From a virus, in the IMG/VR virus record IMGVR_UViG_3300009314_000252, positions 1-38,142 of that record: 38,142 nucleotides of DNA. One strand, written 5' to 3'. Positions within the stretch are counted from its first letter, which is position 1. Each line of letters starts with the position of its first letter. This document shows, piece by piece, positions 24,024-31,467 of the stretch. The notes beneath the pieces were generated by a model. That model worked only from the letters and a program-made list of their open reading frames with translations. It was not told the origin of the DNA and searched no databases. The position numbers and the translations under genes were made by a program.

Positions 24024-25651
24024 TATTTACCTTTCTGTGCATTAGCTATATCACTAGCTGCAGCTGCCGCTACTGCACCAGTATCTACTTGCTGTTTCCT
24101 GGCTTGTGCTTCTGCGTCAGCTATTGCAGCTTCGGCTCTAAGCTTTCGAATTTTTCTAACTACGCTGTCTGATTTTATAATCTCTGGAGTAATACCTCGT
24201 ATCTTAGCTACTTGATTTAGAGCTTCATCTGCATCAAACTTGTCCGTTACGTCAGGAGCTATAGCACCTATCGAGCCTAGATCCTGCATAAAAGCTTGTA
24301 GAGAGAATACTTCGCTTTCTTTCTGCGCCCTTGCCAAAGCAGAGATATAGACTATCTCTAGTTCTTGATCTTGAACACTTAAAGGTGGCTCTGGTATCTC
24401 GCCTTGAGCAAATAGAAGATCGAATACCCTTAGTATAATAGGGTCCATTACTTCTTGGGTAAATCTACCTACTACTGGCCCTAAGAGAACCATATTCTCA
24501 GATACTCGCCTTTGTACTTCTGGGATAGTCATCTGCTTGGTAATATTTGATATAGCCTGGAATAAAGGTACAAAGTATGCCTTCTCAATATTCCTTTGTG
24601 TCTCTTGAATCATCTCTAGGGTTAAGTTCGCATTAGAACCAGTAGGAAAAGCCGCAATAGCATCACTCTTAGTTTTTGAGTCGTAGTAATTAATCTTGCT
24701 AGGGTTAGCATTAAGCGGTGCTATAAAACCTCTACGTGGTGCTATTAGAGGTGGATCAGCTTGTTTCATAGCGCTACGCAGTAGTGTTTTAACCATAGCG
24801 TTTACAAGTTTAACATCAGGTAGTATATCCATAGACGGGGAGTAACCAAATACATCGCTTGTGTCTTTAGAAAATCTACCTACAGCAAACGGGTTACTTA
24901 GGTACCCGCCCTCGCCTATAAGGTGTCTTTTGGACTTCTCAACCCATACGCTCATCCAGGGCATGTTAAGATTATCTTCTTTGCTAGGGTCTCTTTTGTC
25001 GCGTGGCCCAACGTAGTGCATAAACTTCATTTTCTCGTTAGGCTTCTTTACATACGTCTTTAACACTTCTTCGCCGGCCTGGTCTCCCCATAAGTCGTAA
25101 GCCTGTTGTGCCGTTAAAGGAAATGTCCTGTAAACTCTATTTACTCTACCATAGGCATCTTCTTCAAATACTATCTGGTCTATGGGTATTTCAGTAAAGC
25201 GTATCTTTTCTTTAACATCTTCAAGGGTTAATATTGCACTGGTACCAAAGCAGCCGGAGTTAACATAAAACTCTTGCATAGTAGTATCAAAGTTAGAATT
25301 AGATAACGCTGCAAATATAATATCCTCGACGTCCTTAAACCATATTTGGACTTCTTTTTCTTTCATTGTATCTTTGTTCTGTATTCTTAGGTTAAACCAC
25401 TTACTTACAGGATTAGTCAAATGCGAGTGAAAACCAGCAGCCATCATCTTTAATCCCCTAGGTGCCGTAGAATCATAAAGCTTAGTGGCATCGGTCTTTT
25501 GTCCTTTAGACTTGGTGCGAGTTACATAAGACTTTCTAGGCAATACCCATTCGGCTAGTTCTTGAAATAAAGACTTCCATGGCGCATTAAGGTCAACTAA
25601 CTCTTGCTCTCTGGTACAAAGCTTTTCAATATCTTTTTTACCCATTGACAT
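24023..25651 (-). CDS. Portal (head-tail connector) protein
   Basis: The 542-residue protein has the hallmarks of T7-type head-tail connectors: LFQELAEWVLPRKSYVT near the N-terminus, YDSTAPRGLKMMAAGFHSHL, then SGCFGTSAIL and, in the second half, ADPPLIAPRRGF and GPVVGRFTQEVMDPIILRVF. It forms the 12-fold ring through which DNA is packed and ejected, and to which the adaptor binds. Length and order (terminase upstream, Bbp19-like downstream) agree. A GGAG site precedes the start. Confidence 0.9.
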   Translation of the reverse strand: MSMGKKDIEKLCTREQELVDLNAPWKSLFQELAEWVLPRKSYVTRTKSKGQKTDATKLYDSTAPRGLKMMAAGFHSHLTNPVSKWFNLRIQNKDTMKEKEVQIWFKDVEDIIFAALSNSNFDTTMQEFYVNSGCFGTSAILTLEDVKEKIRFTEIPIDQIVFEEDAYGRVNRVYRTFPLTAQQAYDLWGDQAGEEVLKTYVKKPNEKMKFMHYVGPRDKRDPSKEDNLNMPWMSVWVEKSKRHLIGEGGYLSNPFAVGRFSKDTSDVFGYSPSMDILPDVKLVNAMVKTLLRSAMKQADPPLIAPRRGFIAPLNANPSKINYYDSKTKSDAIAAFPTGSNANLTLEMIQETQRNIEKAYFVPLFQAISNITKQMTIPEVQRRVSENMVLLGPVVGRFTQEVMDPIILRVFDLLFAQGEIPEPPLSVQDQELEIVYISALARAQKESEVFSLQAFMQDLGSIGAIAPDVTDKFDADEALNQVAKIRGITPEIIKSDSVVRKIRKLRAEAAIADAEAQARKQQVDTGAVAAAAASDIANAQKGK

Positions 25652-25667
25652 AATTAACTCCTACTGG

Positions 25668-25835
25668 TTAACTTCCTACACTGTCTGCTACATAATGAGA
25701 TTTACAAACCAAAGTATCCATTCCTTTATATTTAGTCATCTTAAACTCGGTTTGGTAATTTTCATCGGTAATTAACTTCATGCAAATAGGACACAAACCT
25801 CTGTTTCTTCTAACAAGTATTATATCTATCGCCAT
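25668..25835 (-). CDS. Small zinc-finger-like protein before the portal gene
   Basis: The ATG at 25835 opens a 55-residue frame with GLCPICMKL and, 26 residues later, VCKSHY, so a C-x2-C plus C-x2-H zinc site is likely. A GGATAAGGAT sequence precedes the start, and the frame fills the gap between its neighbours. Small zinc-binding proteins occur in packaging modules of related phages. No specific function can be given. Confidence 0.6.
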   Translation of the reverse strand: MAIDIILVRRNRGLCPICMKLITDENYQTEFKMTKYKGMDTLVCKSHYVADSVGS

Positions 25836-25843
25836 AATTATCC

Positions 25844-26146
25844 TTATCCTAGTAGCGTTTTAACGCCACTCCCTGTAGGTGCTACCTCTGTAGTAAGTAT
25901 AGTCTTGCCACCAGATAAATCTACTAAACGTCTACGTTTCTTTTCTGCTTCCCTTGCTTTAGCTTTGGCATCTTCCGGTGTTGGTGCCTTTGGGCCAGTT
26001 AAAAGAGTTTGCATAAATTTCCTTTGTTCTGTTTCCCTTTGCTTCGTAGTACGTATTGCTTTAGTCTTTTTTGCTTCAGAACTAATAATAGCAGTAGCAA
26101 TACCGCCTGCCGCTAACCAGCCTAATGCCGAATATACAAAGCTCAT
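25844..26146 (-). CDS. Conserved small protein of the packaging module
   Basis: The 100-residue protein has an N-terminal hydrophobic helix (VYSALGWLAAGGIATAIIS), a basic coiled middle and a C-terminal GGKTILTTEV...VKTLLG tail. The tail pattern (TILT, then KTLLG) is shared by small proteins next to the portal in other podoviruses, as I recall it. The start overlaps the cupin-like gene's stop as ATGA. Its role is unknown. Confidence 0.6.
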   Translation of the reverse strand: MSFVYSALGWLAAGGIATAIISSEAKKTKAIRTTKQRETEQRKFMQTLLTGPKAPTPEDAKAKAREAEKKRRRLVDLSGGKTILTTEVAPTGSGVKTLLG

Positions 26147-26622
26147 TTCATCTCCTTGACTTTATCTAACTCATCAAAGTCTTTAGCAATTATGTCTTTC
26201 TCTATCTCTGCTATGTCCGTTTTCTTGGTAACGTGTACAGTTACCCAAACAGTATCTTCATGCATATATAAAAGACGCTTCGTACCCGCTGGAGTCATTC
26301 CAGAATATGGCGCTTTAATTTGTATAACGCCCTTTTCGGTTAAGACCGAGACCTTCCCCTTGAGTACGAAGTACGGATGCTTTATTTTATGAATCTTACT
26401 TACGATTAGGGTACCTTTAGGCATAAAGATTTCTCTTATATAACAGCCATCACCAAACGAATGTTTTAACGGGCATAAACCATTAGCGCTATCACACTCC
26501 GGTGTACCACCCATTACTGCGTTAGGATGCTTGATCATACGATCTTGAAAAGCCATCAACAAAGCTCTTGCTTCTTGAGTTGATAAATCTCTAGGCATTT
26601 TGCTAATTAATACCTTATTCAT
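26143..26622 (-). CDS. Cupin-like phage protein
   Basis: I take the ATG at 26622 because GAGGTG lies 4-5 bases upstream, giving 159 residues. The middle has alternating short strands: YIREIFMPKGTLIVSKIHKI, PYFVLKGKVSVLTEKGVI, then GTKRLLYMHEDTVWVTVH. This fits the double-stranded beta-helix of small cupins, including the G-x5-H-like spacing. Such proteins recur near terminase and portal genes in podoviruses. Metal binding is possible but not shown. Confidence 0.65.
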   Translation of the reverse strand: MNKVLISKMPRDLSTQEARALLMAFQDRMIKHPNAVMGGTPECDSANGLCPLKHSFGDGCYIREIFMPKGTLIVSKIHKIKHPYFVLKGKVSVLTEKGVIQIKAPYSGMTPAGTKRLLYMHEDTVWVTVHVTKKTDIAEIEKDIIAKDFDELDKVKEMK

Positions 26623-26744
26623 AAACACCTCAAGTACCAAGTACCACATTGAGAATATATTATAAAAGCTGGTATATCGCAGAATATAACAAAGCGTGTT
26701 TGCATTGTTATTTCGGGTGCTTTATATCCTTGACGCTTGTTCAT
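26619..26744 (-). CDS. 41-residue micro-protein
   Basis: The ATG at 26744 shares its A with the upstream stop (TAATG), and the TGA overlaps the cupin gene start (ATGA). The peptide begins MNKRQGYKAPEITMQTRF and then has a hydrophobic end (VIFCDIPAFIIYSQCG). Coupling at both ends makes translation plausible, though no homologue is known to me. Confidence 0.5.
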   Translation of the reverse strand: MNKRQGYKAPEITMQTRFVIFCDIPAFIIYSQCGTWYLRCL

Positions 26745-27001
26745 TATGCACTCTCATAAGTTTGTTCGAATATATCAGGTTTGCAAGGATAAAACTCACC
26801 CTTGACACCTTTGATAACATAGTCGCCAAACCGAACTATCATATCACCTTCTAAAGTTTGTATAATCAATTTATTCGTAGTTGTAATACTTGCTACCTTA
26901 GAAAACTCATCTCCCCAGTCTGCTTGCATTTCTCGGAAAGAAATAACACCCATAAATCTTGAAGCTTCTATTACAACTGGTTTCTTTCTAAACTTTTTCA
27001 C
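26744..27001 (-). CDS. Conserved phage protein (KGEFYPCKPDIFEQTY family)
   Basis: The 85-residue protein starts MKKFRKKPVVIEASRFMG and ends with VKGEFYPCKPDIFEQTYE, two motifs very common in a small phage protein family of unknown function. It overlaps the terminase stop as ATGA. No enzymatic motif is visible. Confidence 0.7.
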   Translation of the reverse strand: MKKFRKKPVVIEASRFMGVISFREMQADWGDEFSKVASITTTNKLIIQTLEGDMIVRFGDYVIKGVKGEFYPCKPDIFEQTYESA

Positions 27002-28326
27002 ATTCCATCCTCTGTCATAGCGTATTCAGCTGGCATTGAAGTATCTACTTTATCAGTAGGGTTAAGCGACTCATCCTTATAACACACAGCCATGGCTAAA
27101 GCATCGGCCCTGTCTGGGGATTTAACCTGCAGCTTGCGCATTTCATCTTTAGTTAGGATAGCTTTCTTGCCGCCTTGTGAATAGTATTTATACCGGATAG
27201 ATAATAGCTGGGTTTGAAGTATATTGTCTCTAAGTATCTTTAGGTTTTTAGCTGCAAGCATATCTTTTAGCTTAAAGAAAGCATCACTGCGCAAGTTTGT
27301 GTATAGTTCATTAGAGGATTTACCAGCACCAACAAACGGTGTAACCGGTATGCGCAACTCGCCAAGCCTATCTGTTACACCACCGCCTACCCCTGTGTCA
27401 TCTACTACAACATGGTCTAAATCCCAATCCCTAGTCAACTCTACTATTTTACCTACTGTTTCCATGGTTGATTTGTTCTTCCAGGTGTCTTGGTATATTT
27501 GTACCCACTTGGTCACGTTGTAGCTCTCTATTATGGAAAATACAGTTTCGTTATCCCCAAACCTTGCTACGTCTACCCCTAGTATGCGTTTTCTTGCACC
27601 TGGGTGCATAAACACAAGCTTAGGCGAGCCATATACCTCCTCTGTGGTATACAGGTTGTCAGCACCCTTTTTAAGCGGCTGGCCCAACCAAATATGATTA
27701 TAGTCATCTATGTTTTGTGCCTTACATTCCTCTGCTTCTTTAACCATTACTGCTGGGCAAAATGGGTTTTCGTGGTAGTCAATGTGTATATGTAAACAAT
27801 CCTCTCTGCCGGCCATAGCTATGTAAACAGGGTCATGCTCTACATGCCGGTTCATAGACCAGATAACTTTGGAGTTTGTTTTACGTATGGTAGGTATAAT
27901 AACGTCTAGCGTTCTTTTGGTAATGGCCTGGGCTTCTTCAACCCATAGTATATCAACACCCTCAAGGCCCTTAATATTCAAAGCGCCTTGCTCCCTAAAA
28001 CCTCTAAAGTTAATGGCTGAACCGGTTTCTGTGTGGTTAATCTTTGTTCTACCAACCCTGTAGTGATGCAGCTTAAAGTCACGTATTAAGTCGCTAAATA
28101 TTGTATACACAGATTCATCTATAGTGGTTTGTGTTTCTCTGCCGCATACTGTTCTTAATAGCTTTTGAGCTCCCAGGTAAAGTATTAACCTGGCAATAGA
28201 CTGCGATTTAGCGCTAGTTCGCCCACCCTCTATAAGAAAATATCTATACTTATCCAACTCCGTTATAAGCGGGTGTAGTTTTTCTGGTATGTTAAGTATG
28301 GCTGGTACTTCGCTAAGTGCCGACAT
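26998..28326 (-). CDS. terL: Terminase large subunit (PBSX-like)
   Basis: The 442-residue protein has a Walker A (LIEGGRTSAKSQS, residues 31-43), a Walker B (VDILWVEE, 124-131), a coupling motif (KVIWSMNR, 153-160) and an RNase H-like nuclease domain with GVDVARFGDN (Asp252), VVVDDTGVGGG at about 311 and RADALAMA at about 415. It translocates DNA into the prohead using ATP and cuts the concatemer. The length suits PBSX-type large terminases. It overlaps the small-subunit gene upstream and a conserved phage gene downstream. Confidence 0.9.
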   Translation of the reverse strand: MSALSEVPAILNIPEKLHPLITELDKYRYFLIEGGRTSAKSQSIARLILYLGAQKLLRTVCGRETQTTIDESVYTIFSDLIRDFKLHHYRVGRTKINHTETGSAINFRGFREQGALNIKGLEGVDILWVEEAQAITKRTLDVIIPTIRKTNSKVIWSMNRHVEHDPVYIAMAGREDCLHIHIDYHENPFCPAVMVKEAEECKAQNIDDYNHIWLGQPLKKGADNLYTTEEVYGSPKLVFMHPGARKRILGVDVARFGDNETVFSIIESYNVTKWVQIYQDTWKNKSTMETVGKIVELTRDWDLDHVVVDDTGVGGGVTDRLGELRIPVTPFVGAGKSSNELYTNLRSDAFFKLKDMLAAKNLKILRDNILQTQLLSIRYKYYSQGGKKAILTKDEMRKLQVKSPDRADALAMAVCYKDESLNPTDKVDTSMPAEYAMTEDGM

Positions 28327-28603
28327 TAGTTTCTAACTCCTTACCATCTTTAAGCTTTACTTTGGGCATTACCACAATTTCACCCTTTACTTCGGCTTCT
28401 ACCGAGTGTTTATCTGCTATAAGCTTCCTAGCAAGAGCTGTAGCAACCGAGGTATTATCATACGCTGTTCTTACAAAATGCTCCAGAAATTCTACACCTT
28501 TTTCTTGGGCTACTTTATCGAGAGCGTCGCGCAAAGCTTGGATTTCTGGCTTACGTGGTCGACCATTGCGATTTATATTAGGATCGTCTTTCTTAAACGG
28601 CAT
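28313..28603 (-). CDS. Terminase small subunit-like protein
   Basis: The 96-residue protein begins MPFKKDDPNINRNGRPRKPE, a motif common to small DNA-binding proteins next to large terminases (DUF5681-like), followed by helices that could recognise the packaging start. It overlaps the large terminase gene by 14 bases. It is shorter than most TerS proteins, so the assignment depends on position and the N-terminal motif. Confidence 0.65.
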   Translation of the reverse strand: MPFKKDDPNINRNGRPRKPEIQALRDALDKVAQEKGVEFLEHFVRTAYDNTSVATALARKLIADKHSVEAEVKGEIVVMPKVKLKDGKELETNVGT

Positions 28604-28605
28604 AT

Positions 28606-28770
28606 CTATTGTTTCCTATTGTTTAGTAATGGCTTGATAAACTTGTTGAAATACTGGGTTTCTGTATAAAACTTGTTACCTTGTAAGATTAGGAATGGTC
28701 TATCTGGTTCAAACTCGTTTAGATACTTCGAAGCTTCCCATATTTTCGCAACTGTTAGATCGCTACTCAT
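28606..28770 (-). CDS. 54-residue hypothetical protein before the terminase genes
   Basis: The ATG at 28770 overlaps the upstream TGA as ATGA and has GGAAG upstream. The product reads MSSDLTVAKIWEASKYLNEF, then a short strand-rich middle and a KPLLNNRKQ end. It has no Cys or membrane segment. The stop is two bases before the terminase small subunit start. Length and coupling make it a real gene, without recognised function. Confidence 0.6.
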   Translation of the reverse strand: MSSDLTVAKIWEASKYLNEFEPDRPFLILQGNKFYTETQYFNKFIKPLLNNRKQ

Positions 28771-28889
28771 TTATGCTTCCTTTTTTGAGTCTTTGAGTTT
28801 AGGGTTGGTGCTTCGCAGGTACAAGAGGTATATCGCTGACAATCGCAGTTTTCGCAAGCAGATAGTAGTCTACGGTTTCTTTTGTTCAT
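28767..28889 (-). CDS. 40-residue Cys-rich micro-protein
   Basis: The ATG at 28889 overlaps the upstream TGA, and its own TGA overlaps the next ATG. The peptide has five Cys within 14 residues (ACENCDCQRYTSCTC) and a basic N-terminus, so metal binding is likely. It belongs to a chain of three coupled micro-genes before the terminase genes. Confidence 0.55.
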   Translation of the reverse strand: MNKRNRRLLSACENCDCQRYTSCTCEAPTLNSKTQKRKHK

Positions 28890-29047
28890 TTGACCACCTT
28901 TTTCGCGCCGGCCCTCTTTACGGGTAACTGCCAAGCTTCTAGGGTAGCTACCTTATTGGGCTTTTTCCCGTTTATAGTGACATCGTAGTTCTTAGGTGGT
29001 TCACCCCCAAAAACTATATTTACTTGAATGTGGCCTTTATCTTTCAT
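28886..29047 (-). CDS. 53-residue hypothetical basic protein
   Basis: The ATG at 29047 overlaps the stop of the winged-helix gene as ATGA. The product has a beta-like start (MKDKGHIQVNIVFGGEPP) and a basic tail (KRAGAKKVVK). The stop overlaps the Cys-rich micro-gene. No function is recognised, but continuous coupling in the operon supports expression. Confidence 0.55.
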   Translation of the reverse strand: MKDKGHIQVNIVFGGEPPKNYDVTINGKKPNKVATLEAWQLPVKRAGAKKVVK

Positions 29048-29559
29048 TTCATATTACCTATAGTCTTACCAAGTTTGAGTACATCTTCATGCATCTTCTT
29101 TGGATCGACTTTACTAAAACGCTTCTTTTGTTTATTCTTTATACTTACTATTGACTGTTCATTTTGACGGGTTTTTGTGTGTAAACCATGTCTTGTAAAC
29201 CCTTCATTTTGACTACGGAAACCCATCATTTTGAAGGGTTTCTTTAGCTCAGGTGCTAGTTCTGTTTTTAAGATAAGGTAATCTACTGCCTTACCTCTAC
29301 AGTGATGAGCGCGAAATTCTATTATACCTCTTTCTTGGAGAGTTTGTCTTGATCTACGGAGTGTACTTGTTGATAAAGATAAATCTTGCATTATTATAGA
29401 ATCTAGGCAATAAAAAGCAGGTGTTCTAAACCTGCAATATAAACCACGTAAATAGATTAGGACTAGCATTGTAGCGCCTTTAATCTTACGTATCCTACAT
29501 AACCTAAAAAAGTCTTGTTCTAATCTTTGGTAACCGGTAAGCTTTTCGTTATCGCGCAT
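29044..29559 (-). CDS. Winged-helix DNA-binding protein, first gene of the late operon
   Basis: The 171-residue protein has a helix-rich N-terminal half containing LDSIIMQDLSLSTSTLRRSR followed by a Gly-linked wing (RGIIEFRAHHCRGKAVDYLI), typical of winged-helix domains in phage replication or regulatory proteins. The C-terminal 70 residues are basic and probably disordered. It is the first gene after the divergent control region. It could regulate the switch to late transcription or initiate replication. The position at the head of the late operon favours a regulator; a replication-initiator role cannot be excluded. Confidence 0.6.
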   Translation of the reverse strand: MRDNEKLTGYQRLEQDFFRLCRIRKIKGATMLVLIYLRGLYCRFRTPAFYCLDSIIMQDLSLSTSTLRRSRQTLQERGIIEFRAHHCRGKAVDYLILKTELAPELKKPFKMMGFRSQNEGFTRHGLHTKTRQNEQSIVSIKNKQKKRFSKVDPKKMHEDVLKLGKTIGNMK

Positions 29560-29593
29560 GCTTCTCTCTCTCTTTTTTCTCTCTTAGGTTGGG

Positions 29594-29630
29594 AGCTGCC
29601 GGAGCGGGAGAGATTCCACTCCGGTCAGCT
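29594..29630. promoter_or_regulatory. Strong hairpin at the head of the late transcript
   Basis: AGCTGCCGGAG (29594-29604) pairs with CTCCGG-T-CAGCT (29619-29630) in an 11-bp stem with one bulged T and a 14-base loop. On the - strand it lies in the 5' leader of the winged-helix gene. It lacks a T-run, so it is not an ordinary terminator. Attenuation, RNase processing or antitermination are possible. Confidence 0.5.
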
Positions 29631-29705
29631 TTGGTGGCACTAAAAAATTCACGAAATACTTTTCTATTTACCACAGAAAGTCTTTCTATATTATCAAATA
29701 AACTA

Positions 29706-29717
29706 AATGTATACATT
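29706..29717. promoter_or_regulatory. Palindromic operator candidate AATGTATACATT
   Basis: This is a perfect 12-bp palindrome located just downstream of the - strand promoter, at about +10 to +21 of its transcript. Related GTATAC cores occur in the -10 region of both divergent promoters (29735-29740 and 29881-29886), the latter as AAGTATACTT. Confidence 0.45.
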
Positions 29718-29733
29718 AGATTGCCATGTGATA

Positions 29734-29762
29734 AGTATACGCTACTTCTTGTAAAAAGTCAA
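29734..29762 (-). promoter_or_regulatory. Late-operon sigma70 promoter
   Basis: On the - strand TTGACT (29762-29757) and TATACT (29739-29734) are separated by exactly 17 bases. It reads into the winged-helix gene and the whole structural operon. The -10 box contains a GTATAC core shared with the opposite promoter. Confidence 0.7.
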
Positions 29763-29858
29763 ATTATATTTTTTGGACTTTTAGATCGATTTTCGACAGA
29801 GATATATTTTTCCAATATACCTATATATACACGCACAAAAAAAAAAGTAAAAAAAAAC

Positions 29859-29887
29859 TTGACAAATGGAGAAAGTTCAAGTATACT
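29859..29887 (+). promoter_or_regulatory. Early-operon sigma70 promoter
   Basis: TTGACA (29859-29864) and TATACT (29882-29887) have an optimal 17-base spacer. The -10 is embedded in the palindrome AAGTATACTT (29879-29888). It drives the + strand genes from 29926, and an A-tract upstream may act as an UP element. Confidence 0.8.
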
Positions 29888-29925
29888 TAATAAATAAATA
29901 GATAAATAAGAAAGGAGACAAGGCA

Positions 29926-30234
29926 ATGAGAATTACAAAAGCATATCCAGAAGATCTAACAGGCTCAGCACTTCAGATTCATATAACCTGCCGTTTTAGC
30001 GAACTTGTAAAAGTCTTTGGCAAACCAGAATACTTCGATGAGGGTTGTAAACAAGCAGTAGAGTGGATTGGTAGACTAGATGGAGAACCTTTCTGTATAT
30101 ACAACTACGGCGATGCCAAGAACTATATAGGAAAGCGTGGTTTAGCGATAGATGATATACAACACTGGCATATCGGTGGATTCAAGCGTAACATAGCAGA
30201 TAGAGTAGCGACATATTTTCTAATGAAAAAATAG
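29926..30234 (+). CDS. Early hypothetical phage protein (WHIGG motif)
   Basis: The 102-residue product has SELVKVFGKPEYFDEG, then EWIGRLDGEPFCIYNYGDAK and ends with HWHIGGFKRNIADRV. These motifs (FGKP, IYNYxD, WHIGG) recur in small conserved proteins of many phages, with no known function. It is the first gene after the strong early promoter and has an AGGAGACAAGG ribosome site, so it is probably made early and in quantity. This would suit a host-takeover or anti-defence role, which is speculation. Confidence 0.6.
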   Translation: MRITKAYPEDLTGSALQIHITCRFSELVKVFGKPEYFDEGCKQAVEWIGRLDGEPFCIYNYGDAKNYIGKRGLAIDDIQHWHIGGFKRNIADRVATYFLMKK

Positions 30235-30243
30235 GAGACAATT

Positions 30244-30444
30244 ATGGAAAAGATACTAGAAAAGACTAAGAAAATTATTGAAGTAATATGTAGTATTTGC
30301 GAAGAAAAGACAACTGATTTCTTTATATGCGATGGCTGTGGTAAGCCAGTATGTTCTCTTTGTGCAGAAGACCACTTACAAGAAAGAGGAAATGGTATAG
30401 ATGATGTTGTTCAGCTATGTTCAACCTGTGTAGGTATGAAATGA
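30244..30444 (+). CDS. Small double zinc-ribbon protein
   Basis: The 66-residue protein has four CxxC-type pairs (CSIC, CDGC, CSLC, CSTC) with DHL, like a treble-clef or B-box-type two-zinc module. An N-terminal Lys-rich helix precedes it. AGGAGACAATT supports the start. Its stop overlaps the next ATG (ATGA). Confidence 0.6.
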   Translation: MEKILEKTKKIIEVICSICEEKTTDFFICDGCGKPVCSLCAEDHLQERGNGIDDVVQLCSTCVGMK

Positions 30445-30749
30445 CTAAATATACTAAAGCACCGTGGGAGTTTGGTAATACGTCAGATGATAAAAGGCTT
30501 ATTTTGGGAGGAGAGGGCAGAAGATATGTTTGTTCTGTTCAAATTTGGCAAAACCCAAGAAGGCTAGGTTTAATTGATGAGCCTGAAAGAGAAGCCAACG
30601 CCCAACTCATAGCATCAGCACCAGAGCTTTTGGAAGCACTCAAAAGATTTGTTGAAAATTCACCTTGCACTAATGGGTGTGACAAAAACGATATGACTTG
30701 TGATACTCAATTTGCAAAGAAAGCTATCGCAAAAGCAGAGGGGAAATGA
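30441..30749 (+). CDS. Conserved phage protein of the APW...ANAQLIASAPELLEAL family
   Basis: The ATG at 30441 overlaps the preceding stop, giving 102 residues. KAPWEFGNT near the start and EREANAQLIASAPELLEALK in the middle are hallmarks of a widespread small phage protein family with no assigned function. The C-terminal KKAIAKAEG helix also fits. Three Cys residues near 80-95 could bind metal. The next gene start overlaps this stop. Confidence 0.7.
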   Translation: MTKYTKAPWEFGNTSDDKRLILGGEGRRYVCSVQIWQNPRRLGLIDEPEREANAQLIASAPELLEALKRFVENSPCTNGCDKNDMTCDTQFAKKAIAKAEGK

Positions 30750-30934
30750 GAAAGCTTACCTGTATTATAGTAGCCATTACGTTTCTTGTGTTTCTACACG
30801 GCAAGTCTGTAAATATAGGTAAAGCCATATCCTTAACTAAGAACGAGATCAAATACCAAAGCGTTAAAATGGTAAAGGGCGAAACCTTTGCTGATGTATA
30901 CTGTATAAGGGATGGGGAAAAATGGAGCGATTAA
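30746..30934 (+). CDS. Small exported or membrane-anchored protein
   Basis: The 62-residue product starts MRKLTCIIVAITFLVFLHGK, a hydrophobic segment that could be a signal peptide or anchor, followed by a short mature region with one Cys. It overlaps both neighbours (ATGA with the previous gene and 13 bases with the next). No function is recognised. Confidence 0.5.
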   Translation: MRKLTCIIVAITFLVFLHGKSVNIGKAISLTKNEIKYQSVKMVKGETFADVYCIRDGEKWSD

Positions 30935-31200
30935 GAGAATTAGAATGTAGCATAACAAAAACAGATGGCGTAGTAACTACCGTAACGCTTATAGGCTGCA
31001 GCGCAGTATGTAATTATCGTAACCCAAAGGATAAACACATGCACGGACAGTTTTGCCGGTGGGGTTACGAAGATAGTTTAAGCGAAACCCAGTGTATACA
31101 TTACAGGGGTGGTAAAATTAAAACAGTAGACGGTATAGAAACTGTATTTGTAAAATGTGCTTTAGTACCAGGGGAAGATAATGCCAATAAAAACCAGTAA
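30922..31200 (+). CDS. Cys-rich hypothetical protein
   Basis: The 92-residue protein has six Cys and several His (IGCSAVCNYRNPKDKHMHGQ, then FCRWGYEDS and TQCIHYRGG), so metal binding is likely. The layout does not match a family I know. It overlaps the upstream gene by 13 bases and the next gene by 20 bases, as usual in this compact operon. Confidence 0.55.
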   Translation: MERLRELECSITKTDGVVTTVTLIGCSAVCNYRNPKDKHMHGQFCRWGYEDSLSETQCIHYRGGKIKTVDGIETVFVKCALVPGEDNANKNQ

Positions 31201-31369
31201 ATGCAGAAGCTGTGGCGCTGAAATTGTTTGGCTCAAAACTGACAGGGGTAAGAATATACCGGTAGACGCAGAAGATGTTGTAGACGAACAACAGGAAGTT
31301 TTCGATCCAGATACACAGACAACACACTTTGCAACTTGCCCAGATGCAAAGAAGTGGAGAAAGAAATGA
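31181..31369 (+). CDS. Small zinc-binding phage protein (GKNIPVD family)
   Basis: The 62-residue protein has KCRSCGAEIVWLKTDRGKNI, then PVDAED and a final HFATCPDAKKWRKK. This is a well-known pattern of small phage proteins with a CxxC...HxxxC zinc site and a GK-x-x-PVD turn. Function is unknown. The stop overlaps the next micro-gene. Confidence 0.65.
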   Translation: MPIKTSKCRSCGAEIVWLKTDRGKNIPVDAEDVVDEQQEVFDPDTQTTHFATCPDAKKWRKK

Positions 31370-31467
31370 CAAACCACGATTGTCAATGTCTATGTTGGGA
31401 TTGCCAAATCTTTATAGCGACTACGCCTAAAGACGTAGGTGAGATTATAGGAAAGGAGATAAAATGA
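31366..31467 (+). CDS. 33-residue Cys-rich micro-protein
   Basis: The ATG at 31366 overlaps the upstream TGA, and the TGA at 31465-31467 overlaps the next ATG. The peptide has four Cys and a His within the first 13 residues (MTNHDCQCLCWDC). Coupling at both ends and the metal-binding pattern support expression. Confidence 0.5.
   Translation: MTNHDCQCLCWDCQIFIATTPKDVGEIIGKEIK

Larger units (their letters stand above)
29560..29925. promoter_or_regulatory. Divergent control region between early and late operons
   Basis: No gene was found in these 366 bases. They hold a strong hairpin (29594-29630), an inverted repeat AAAAGTC/GACTTTT (29754-29760 and 29776-29782), two opposite sigma70 promoters, three GTATAC-centred sites and long A/T runs (29837-29857). 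This is the main regulatory switch of the window. The A/T-rich part could also contain a replication origin, but no iterons were seen. Confidence 0.7.
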
